This document shows positions 1 through 5,445 of a stretch of 8,012 nucleotides of DNA, piece by piece; position 1 is the stretch's first letter; every line of letters begins with the position of its first letter. Both the position numbers and the translations under genes were made by a program. The notes below the pieces were generated by a model. The model saw nothing but the letters and a program-made list of their open reading frames with translations, had not been told where the DNA came from and did not search any database. Source of the stretch: an uncultured Balneolaceae bacterium. GTDB lineage: Bacteria; Bacteroidota; Rhodothermia; Balneolales; Balneolaceae. The stretch spans positions 1 to 8,012 of the forward strand of contig CALJMB010000074.1 in assembly GCA_937982515.1 (NCBI GenBank), written 5' to 3'.

Positions 1-605
1 ACGCCAGCGGTCATATCTGTTTCTGTAATTCCCGGCCGCACTTCGTACACCAGAATGCCAAACTCAGCCAGCCTTACCGCCCAGATTTTACTATGCATGG
101 CCAGCCCGGCTTTAGACATACAATACTCTCCCCTGTCGGGAGAAATGACCGTGGCCGATATGGACCCGATATTTATGATACATCCCTCATATTCGTGATG
201 CGCTTTTTTCTGCTCCACCATCCAGCGGGCGGCAGCCTGAGTCAAAAAATAGGGTCCCTGAAGGTTGATGCGCATAACCCGTTCGAAACTCTCTTCTGTG
301 GCTTCCAGGGGATCCAGCCGTTCTTTTGGCCCCACGCCGGCATTATTTACCAGTACGTTAAGGCGGCCAAAGGTGGATCGAACCTCTTCCAGAACACGCT
401 TGCGATCATCGGGAGAGCTCACGTCGCCCCGGCAGTAGATTACCTCGGCGTCCGTGCCTGACCGGAGTTCTTCTAGCGTTTCTGATACCTGGCTTTCCTC
501 CCGTACGCCATTTATAGCCACGTCATAGCCATTCGCGCATAACTGTTTTGTAATACCCAGGCCGATGCCTCTCGACCCTCCTGTGATCAATGCAACTGGT
601 TTCAT
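1..605 (-). CDS. SDR family NAD(P)-dependent oxidoreductase, 3-ketoacyl-ACP-reductase-like (C-terminus cut by window edge)
   Basis: Cytoplasmic short-chain dehydrogenase/reductase; 201 complete codons are visible and about 50 residues of a usual ~255-residue protein lie beyond the left edge. The Rossmann nucleotide-binding motif TGGSRGIG is at residues 8-15, NNAG at 87-90, the structural Asn at 114, the catalytic Ser at 148, and the YCMSK motif gives Tyr161 and Lys165. The PG motif (191-192) follows as expected. Arg12 in the glycine loop is usual for NADP(H) users, an inference. From memory the sequence resembles the 3-ketoacyl-ACP reductase-like group (PRK12745), whose members often sit in sugar-catabolic clusters, so a role in oxidising or reducing a sugar or keto-sugar is more likely here than fatty-acid synthesis. 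The ATG start overlaps the stop of the GH88-like gene in an ATGA (602-605), which suggests translational coupling; no clear Shine-Dalgarno is present. The true substrate is unknown. Confidence 0.93.
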   Translation of the reverse strand, partial: MKPVALITGGSRGIGLGITKQLCANGYDVAINGVREESQVSETLEELRSGTDAEVIYCRGDVSSPDDRKRVLEEVRSTFGRLNVLVNNAGVGPKERLDPLEATEESFERVMRINLQGPYFLTQAAARWMVEQKKAHHEYEGCIINIGSISATVISPDRGEYCMSKAGLAMHSKIWAVRLAEFGILVYEVRPGITETDMTAG

Positions 606-1999
606 GATTTATTCGTGTTTTCAATTCCTGTGAAAAATGTATAATAAGGCGCATCCGCTACCATCCGGGACAGATACAGAGCCAGCTCCCGAAAATGGTA
701 ATCCCCCCACATACTTGATTCCCCACAAGGGATTTTCCGGCCTGCCGGTACATAATCCCACCCGTTCGGCCGGTGATAGACCGAATGAAGCAACAGCCCC
801 TGATGGGATTCATCCGTACTCAGATACGGCTCAGCCAGCAATGTCTGCGCTACCGTTAGGCCTGCCTGCCAGTAGTAGCTGCCTTTTTCGTCCTCACCCT
901 TCGCCTTCAGGTAATGCCCCAGCCGCAGCAGGCCTTGTGCCCCGATGGCAGCGGCAGAGCTATCCACGGGCTCATATTCGTTGTATGGATCCGCGGGAGA
1001 TTGAGTATAATCTCCAAGTTCGTGCAGAGCGGGAGCTCCGGTGTCCCAATAGGGGATTCCATCCAGTGAGGTGTGCCCGATGTAGAAATCGCAGGTAGCC
1101 AGCGCGGCTTTCATCATCATAGATTCGACGGCCTCACGCCCGCCATAGGGCTCCAGTTCTTCATCCTCAAGCGTATCGAGGAACTCAAGCTGCTCCGGGT
1201 ACCCGCACATGGCCCATGCCAGCCCGCGGGTCCACGTTGAGAAGGGAGAGTAACCCTGCTGAGAATTGGGGCAGCGAAACCGCCCGTCGGTCACGTTAAA
1301 TACCGCTTCGTGGGCGGTCCGGCCGCGCACATCGTATGAGTCGCGGCCTTCTCCATAGTAAATGTTGTAGTTAGCAGTGGAGCGTGCGTGCCCGATAAGC
1401 CGCCCCAGCAGGGAGATCGGTTCATCGTGTTCTCCGAACAACACGTGTCCCAGCCGGTGACTGAGCGCAAGTGCACGCAGCGTCCTGACCGTGTCCACAA
1501 ACAACGAGTGCGGGCCGTTGAATGAGTGAATAAACCCTTCTCCGTCTGCTGTGGGTGTCCACCGGGATGCCTGTACGGCCCCGGTACTCTTCAAAGCCAG
1601 TTCATAAAAGGTTTTTTCCCATTCACCCGAATCAAACCGGCCTTCCTCATGCAGGCGGCGCAATGCTCCATAGGTACTTACGTTGTTGAATCCATGGTCA
1701 TGCACCCCTGTATGAGTGATGTGAGGTGCCATCAGCTGAACCGTTGCTTTCCGACCCATCTCCAGAAACTCGTATTCATCTGTAGCATCGAACTGGATAA
1801 TTTCAGAGCCAAACTGAAAACCCTGGGTCCACTCGGTCCACCCGCGTGTGGTATATTTTCCGGCTTCCGTGAAAACGGGAGAGCCTTTAGAGGTATCGTA
1901 TTCTTTTCGGATCAGATGAATCTTCCGGCCCGAGAGTTCCCAGAACTGCTGAAGCGGCCGTTCCAGATCTTTAACGGTAAGATCGTTCTGTATGTTCAT
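602..1999 (-). CDS. Glycoside hydrolase family 88-like protein (unsaturated glucuronyl hydrolase-like)
   Basis: A 465-residue protein with the alpha/alpha-barrel signatures of GH88. These enzymes remove 4,5-unsaturated uronic acids from oligosaccharides made by polysaccharide lyases, by hydrating the double bond. Visible motifs are HDHGF (residues 100-104), whose Asp101 matches the first conserved Asp; FVDT (167-170), whose Asp169 matches the catalytic Asp; QGYS (248-251); TWTRG (255-259); PYWD (316-319); DSSAAAIGAQG (346-356); and WGDYHF (431-436). Equating the two Asp residues with those of Bacillus unsaturated glucuronyl hydrolase is from memory, without an alignment. There is no signal peptide, so it should act in the cytoplasm on imported small oligosaccharides. 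The ATG at 1999 has an AAGGA about 11 bases upstream. It lies 166 bases after the Gfo/Idh gene and overlaps the SDR gene by four bases. The exact substrate is uncertain because the flanks of the first Asp motif are unusual (HTGVHDHGFNNVSTYG). Confidence 0.87.
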   Translation of the reverse strand: MNIQNDLTVKDLERPLQQFWELSGRKIHLIRKEYDTSKGSPVFTEAGKYTTRGWTEWTQGFQFGSEIIQFDATDEYEFLEMGRKATVQLMAPHITHTGVHDHGFNNVSTYGALRRLHEEGRFDSGEWEKTFYELALKSTGAVQASRWTPTADGEGFIHSFNGPHSLFVDTVRTLRALALSHRLGHVLFGEHDEPISLLGRLIGHARSTANYNIYYGEGRDSYDVRGRTAHEAVFNVTDGRFRCPNSQQGYSPFSTWTRGLAWAMCGYPEQLEFLDTLEDEELEPYGGREAVESMMMKAALATCDFYIGHTSLDGIPYWDTGAPALHELGDYTQSPADPYNEYEPVDSSAAAIGAQGLLRLGHYLKAKGEDEKGSYYWQAGLTVAQTLLAEPYLSTDESHQGLLLHSVYHRPNGWDYVPAGRKIPCGESSMWGDYHFRELALYLSRMVADAPYYTFFTGIENTNKS

Positions 2000-2004
2000 T
2001 CGTT

Positions 2005-2037
2005 ACTTGTTCCTTGTTTAAACTATTAACTGTTAAT
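2005..2037. repeat. Seven-base tandem repeats and a palindrome just upstream of the GH88-like gene
   Basis: Two pairs of seven-base units are visible on the plus strand: ACTTGTT, CCTTGTT (2005-2018) and ACTATTA, ACTGTTA (2022-2035). The second pair lies within a perfect odd palindrome, ATTAAC-T-GTTAAT (2025-2037). The tract ends six bases from the GH88-like start codon and contains its likely Shine-Dalgarno. It resembles the larger array at 3346-3416 and shares the ten bases GTTACTTGTT with it (2002-2011 and 3356-3365). It could be an operator, a leader-RNA element or neutral repeat DNA. Confidence 0.4.
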
Positions 2038-2165
2038 TGCCCGATTCGTCTTTACTTCTGTCCCTGTAATGAGTAACAAAGAAGAGGCACCGCACCCTAA
2101 TCAACAGATTAACCAATCAGTCAATCAATACATGCAGCAGGCCGGAATGAGAGCCAATCGGCTTC

Positions 2166-3326
2166 TCACACTAATTCGGGTACATTAATCCACGCCCGTT
2201 TCTCCGAGGCTTCATATCCTATCTCCGCCAGCTGTACCCCTTTGGCAGCCTCAAGGAGGTTCCACCGAAAAGGTTCATCCTTAACCACATGCCGTAAAAA
2301 TAACTCCCACTGTATCTTAAAAGCATTATCAAATTCCTGTTGGTCGGGTACTTTGATCCAATCTCTATGGAAATCGTGATCGGAGTCGACATCCGGATTC
2401 CAGACCGGTTTGGGAGTGGCGCCATACGGCTGGATCCAGGCTTCCCTCAGCCCCGCTACCGCGGAACCTTTGGTTCCGTCTACCTGAAAGGTGACCAAAT
2501 CGTCCCGGCGTACGCGGGTAATCCAGGAAGAATTGAACTGGGCAACAATACCATTCTCCAGCTCGAAGATGGCGTAAGCCGCATCATCGGCTGTGGCCTG
2601 GTAAGAGGTACCATCATCCTCATAGCGCCTGTCCAGGTGAGTGGTCCCCAGGCAGGAAACAGATTTAACTTCTCCAAAAAGATTGTCGAGCACGTATCGC
2701 CAGTGACAAAACATGTCGAGGATGATACCTCCTCCGTCCTCTTTGCGATAGTTCCAGGATGGACGCTGTGGGGGTACAGTATCTCCTTCAAAAACCCAGT
2801 ATCCGAAATCGGCTTTTACCGATAGGATCTTGCCGAAAAAACCCTGCTCTCTGAGATTCTGTAATTTCACCAGGCCGGGCAGCCAAAGCTTATCCTGCAC
2901 CACGCCGTGTTTTACTCCCCCTTCCTCTGCAATGTGATGCAGCTTTACGGCATCTTCGGTAGTAAGCGCGGTCGGCTTTTCACAGTAAATATGTTTGCCT
3001 GCTGCAACAGCTTTTTTCACGCTTTCAAACCGCAGATCGGTTCGCTGTGCATCGAAATAGACAGAGTAGTCGTCGCTTCCGAGCACGGAATCCAGATCGG
3101 TGGTCCATTCTTCAATACCGGTTTGTCGGGAAAGCTTTTTGAGTTTCACAGGATTGCGGCCTACCAGAACGGGGACAGGCATAATCACTTCCCTGTCATT
3201 TATCTTTACTCCTCCCTGGCGCATGATCGGCACAATGGAACGCAGCAGATGCTGATTCGTCCCCATCCGCCCGGTTACCCCGTTCATAATGATGCCTACG
3301 GTATGTTTCGTTATTTGCTCACTCAT
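2166..3326 (-). CDS. Gfo/Idh/MocA family oxidoreductase
   Basis: A 386-residue NAD(P)-dependent oxidoreductase of the glucose-fructose oxidoreductase/inositol dehydrogenase family, which oxidises or reduces hydroxyls of sugars and cyclitols. The N-terminal Rossmann segment carries GVTGRMG (residues 16-22) after a short beta strand. The family's EKP motif is at 116-118 (CEKP), with Lys117 the expected catalytic lysine. The second domain has GGGIILD with Asp204 and His208, matching the conserved D-x3-H active-site pair. No signal peptide is seen, so it is predicted cytoplasmic; many secreted members instead carry Tat signals. Length is typical. The ATG at 3326 is preferred because the next Met (14) would remove the first beta strand. 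An AAGG lies about 12 bases upstream of it. It sits between the cupin (86 bases upstream) and the GH88-like gene, consistent with a sugar or uronate pathway. The substrate is not determinable. Confidence 0.92.
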   Translation of the reverse strand: MSEQITKHTVGIIMNGVTGRMGTNQHLLRSIVPIMRQGGVKINDREVIMPVPVLVGRNPVKLKKLSRQTGIEEWTTDLDSVLGSDDYSVYFDAQRTDLRFESVKKAVAAGKHIYCEKPTALTTEDAVKLHHIAEEGGVKHGVVQDKLWLPGLVKLQNLREQGFFGKILSVKADFGYWVFEGDTVPPQRPSWNYRKEDGGGIILDMFCHWRYVLDNLFGEVKSVSCLGTTHLDRRYEDDGTSYQATADDAAYAIFELENGIVAQFNSSWITRVRRDDLVTFQVDGTKGSAVAGLREAWIQPYGATPKPVWNPDVDSDHDFHRDWIKVPDQQEFDNAFKIQWELFLRHVVKDEPFRWNLLEAAKGVQLAEIGYEASEKRAWINVPELV

Positions 3327-3345
3327 CAGTTTCTTTAGCCTTGTA

Positions 3346-3416
3346 ATGGTTATTAGTTACTTGTTACTAGTTATTTGTAGGATGCATACTCCCAATAACA
3401 AATAACTAATACCTAA
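3346..3416. repeat. Inverted arrays of seven-base TAACNNN repeats between the cupin and Gfo/Idh genes
   Basis: On the plus strand, four consecutive units of form NNNGTTA occupy 3346-3373 (ATGGTTA, TTAGTTA, CTTGTTA, CTAGTTA). After a 22-base centre, the inverse form occupies 3396-3416 (TAACAAA, TAACTAA and a degenerate TACCTAA). The arms give a perfect 10-base inverted repeat, TAGTTATTTG (3368-3377) against CAAATAACTA (3399-3408). The last unit overlaps the cupin stop codon. No T-rich tail follows, so it is not a standard intrinsic terminator. It may be a repeat family, a regulator site or an RNA hairpin. Confidence 0.6.
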
Positions 3417-3862
3417 TCTGTGGCAGGCTCCGTACACTGCGGCCAGGCGCCTTCCGGCAGCGGCGGCACATCCACTCCGGCTTTGGGCAGAGTGCCATCC
3501 AGTTCCTGGCGCCAGTGCGCCACATCACCGGCGGGCCCGTAACAATAAATGAACTTCAGAGGGGTATCCCCGATATTAGTGAGTTGATGGAATACGCCTG
3601 ACGGTATATACACAGTCTGGCCTTCCCGGAGTTCAGCCCGCTCCTCGCCCAAGCAGATCTCTCCGGTACCTTCCAGAATCAGGTAGATTTCTTCCTGAGG
3701 GTGATTGTGCCATGGCACCTGCCCGCCTTTGGCGTCAAGGGTAACCATGCCAAGTGAAAAATTATCGGCCTGTATGGGAGAGCTTCCCCCCGCTATATTT
3801 TTGGTAAGTCGCCGGGCGGGGAATCTCCGCCCTTCTGTCTTCGCCAGATCAGAAATGGTCAT
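3413..3862 (-). CDS. Small single-domain cupin protein
   Basis: A 149-residue protein with one cupin barrel. Both consensus motifs are complete. Motif 1 runs from Gly46 to Gly65 with metal ligands His52, His54 and Glu58. Motif 2 runs from Gly81 to Asn96 with Pro87, Gly89 and the fourth metal ligand His92. A divalent-metal site is therefore intact. There is no signal peptide. Small cupins near uronate or sugar enzymes include sugar isomerases and KdgF-type enzymes that convert unsaturated uronates; a comparable role beside a GH88-like protein is possible but is inference from context only. The C-terminus after about residue 115 is polar and proline-rich. The ATG at 3862 has no clear Shine-Dalgarno and an AT-rich upstream region. 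It is the first gene of the tight group cupin, Gfo/Idh, GH88-like, SDR, lying 261 bases downstream of the thuA-like gene on the same strand. Confidence 0.9.
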   Translation of the reverse strand: MTISDLAKTEGRRFPARRLTKNIAGGSSPIQADNFSLGMVTLDAKGGQVPWHNHPQEEIYLILEGTGEICLGEERAELREGQTVYIPSGVFHQLTNIGDTPLKFIYCYGPAGDVAHWRQELDGTLPKAGVDVPPLPEGAWPQCTEPATD

Positions 3863-4123
3863 GTTTATATTAAAATGTCAATTACGATTGTAAATGAAAT
3901 AAGTCCCATTAAGAATCTATCCCTCAACTATTTATAGAGACAGCACCGGCCTAAACCTACTTGATTAAAAATACATTGCATGAAAACACTCCCTCCCGGG
4001 CAGGGTATAGCCCGTGTAATATCAGCAGCTTATTCAGTTAAACGCAATGAATAGCAGACCCCTTCATTCCTCATGCTGCCATCGGCAGTACCTGTAAAAA
4101 GAATGACCGTGAAATAAGATGCG

Positions 4124-4882
4124 TCACAGCTGACCCACGGCCCAAAGTATGCCATTGGCAACGTTGTCCAGGAATACCTTTTCTTCAAAGACTTCATTAT
4201 TATGGCCCAGAGTGGTGGCAAATACTTTGATTCCATTATTCTGGTGAGTCCAGATTACGGTATGGTATTTCTCAGTCTCTTTCCCATACGCCCGGGCAAG
4301 CGGTGTGATGTTTCCCCACACCTCTTCAATAATGTAAATTTCATCTACCGGAGCCATCCAAACCACCGGGAATCCTTCCATAACCGGATGATCCGGTGCT
4401 ATGTTTTCCACTTCAAAGCGGCGCTGCCCTTCATGAGCCATTGACCGGAGTCCTGTAAATTCAAACCAGGGATCAGCCGGCTCGGCGTACCGGTAGCTAT
4501 GTACGGATGCGTGAATTAGTACTGCAGGAGTACCTTTGTGATGTTTCACAAAATTTTCTACAAAGTCGGGATCGGTTACCCGACCAAATCCCGTATTGTG
4601 AATGACCACATCATAATCCTCAGCCCAGTTCTCTTTCTGCAATACAGATAGATGGTGATCGGGTTCTCCGTTCCCTTCATGGATGATAGTCCACTCGATC
4701 TGCTTTCCAAGCCGTTCATTTATTCCTTTAGTTAACAGCTCTTCCTGAGCTTCATAATCGTGCCATCCGCCACCGGTTAGTAACAGTGCCTTTATTGGGG
4801 GCTGTTTCACTGCTGAACACGAAATGAGCATCCATCCCGCTAAAAGAATGTGTAGCCTGAGCGCCAATAACAAATTCATCAT
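4124..4882 (-). CDS. ThuA-like domain lipoprotein
   Basis: A 252-residue protein with an N-terminal lipoprotein signal: hydrophobic residues 3-20 and the lipobox LISC with Cys22 as the lipidation site, so the mature protein should be membrane-tethered outside the cytoplasm. The rest matches the ThuA-like (trehalose utilisation), class I glutamine amidotransferase-like fold: LLLTGGGWHDY (33-43), HNTGFG (95-100), VLIHASVHSY (121-130), DHPVMEG (164-170) and the late TTLGH (223-227) followed by the helix ending GILWAVGQ. ThuA of rhizobia belongs to a trehalose/keto-trehalose pathway, and ThuA-like domains often occur beside or fused to Pirellula/Verrucomicrobium-type haem dehydrogenases; here such a gene is divergent, 563 bases away. 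Two adjacent ATG codons (4882 and 4879) are possible starts and neither has a clear Shine-Dalgarno. Enzymatic activity of lipoprotein members is not established to my knowledge; the function assignment is by fold only. Confidence 0.88.
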   Translation of the reverse strand: MMNLLLALRLHILLAGWMLISCSAVKQPPIKALLLTGGGWHDYEAQEELLTKGINERLGKQIEWTIIHEGNGEPDHHLSVLQKENWAEDYDVVIHNTGFGRVTDPDFVENFVKHHKGTPAVLIHASVHSYRYAEPADPWFEFTGLRSMAHEGQRRFEVENIAPDHPVMEGFPVVWMAPVDEIYIIEEVWGNITPLARAYGKETEKYHTVIWTHQNNGIKVFATTLGHNNEVFEEKVFLDNVANGILWAVGQL

Positions 4883-5445
4883 ATTGTAAACTGTCTGGGT
4901 GTGTGGACAATTAACGCGTGTCTTTAAATTTATTTCCAGGAGAGTCCTCCATGTTTTTTGAACGGGGATTGAAAAGAGCGCTTTGAATTATCAAGAACCT
5001 GTTCCTGAAACTCTGCCAAGGATAAGCCGGAAAGCAACAGTCCGTCTCCCCCCCCTAATTATTTCTGTGAACATCCCCTCAATCCGCGATATCTGCGTGC
5101 TAAAACAATATCAGAAAATGAGTACCCCTATCTCTGGCAGATGCATGGACCCGAATAAAGTATACTAAACCAAACCGTAATGGTGAAAAAAAATCTCTTT
5201 ATTGCAATAGTACTAACACAGGCTTTGCTGTTTTATCAGATAAGATATTGCCCTTAATAACCGATCCTTTTTACGGCTTTTAATTTATATAGGGCTGTCA
5301 GTACAGCAAAAGAAAAGATAATCCACGGGTAGAAGTATGAACAACTTCAGAGTATATTGTCCCCCTCTGATACACATTAGCCTTACAGGCAGGTGTTATT
5401 AGATAGTAAATCTGGCCTTCTTTAAGCATTCTCCAATTGTTGTTT
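4883..5445. other. 563-base divergent intergenic region with no established gene
   Basis: This gap separates the thuA-like gene from the divergent dehydrogenase gene and should carry both promoters. I found no convincing Bacteroidota-type promoter (TTG, then TAnnTTTG) or sigma-70 pair, and no tRNA or riboswitch. The plus-strand open frame at 4983-5168 has no recognisable protein features. The only coding-like element is a 25-codon signal-peptide-like frame at 5180-5257, listed separately. The left third is mixed in composition and includes an eight-C run near 5048; the right part is AT-rich. Confidence 0.6.
5180..5257 (+). other. Possible micro-ORF or remnant of a secreted-protein start
   Basis: An ATG-initiated frame of 25 codons ends at TAA. 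Its translation begins MVKKNLFIAIVLTQALLF: two lysines followed by an uninterrupted hydrophobic stretch, as in a bacterial signal peptide or a one-helix membrane peptide. After that come only seven residues (YQIRYCP). No clear Shine-Dalgarno is seen. It could be a tiny membrane peptide, the decayed 5' end of a lost secreted-protein gene, or chance in AT-rich DNA. I do not claim it as a gene. Confidence 0.2.

Noticed and set aside
93..461. Plus-strand open frame opposite the SDR gene
   Set aside because: It is antisense to a protein with all SDR motifs intact, and its own translation has no recognisable features.
3864..3881. TTGACA (minus strand, 3876-3881) followed by TAATATAAA upstream of the cupin start, considered as a promoter
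   Set aside because: The two elements are only a few bases apart, far less than the 16-18 bases required, and transcription would start inside the gene.
3997..4014. CGGGC/GCCCG hairpin considered as the terminator of the thuA-like gene
   Set aside because: The stem is only five pairs with an eight-base loop, and the nearest T run on the minus strand is four bases and more than ten bases from the stem.
4030..4236. Minus-strand open frame overlapping the end of the thuA-like gene, considered as a frameshifted C-terminal extension
   Set aside because: The ThuA-like domain already ends naturally with its final helix (GILWAVGQL), and the other frame has no recognisable motif.
4383..4397. Perfect 15-base palindrome ACCGGAT-G-ATCCGGT
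   Set aside because: It lies inside the thuA-like coding sequence and encodes the conserved residues P-D-H-P; the symmetry is best explained by codons, not by a binding site.
4983..5168. Plus-strand open frame of 61 codons in the divergent gap
   Set aside because: No signal, domain, low-complexity pattern or ribosome-binding site supports it; such a length is expected by chance.
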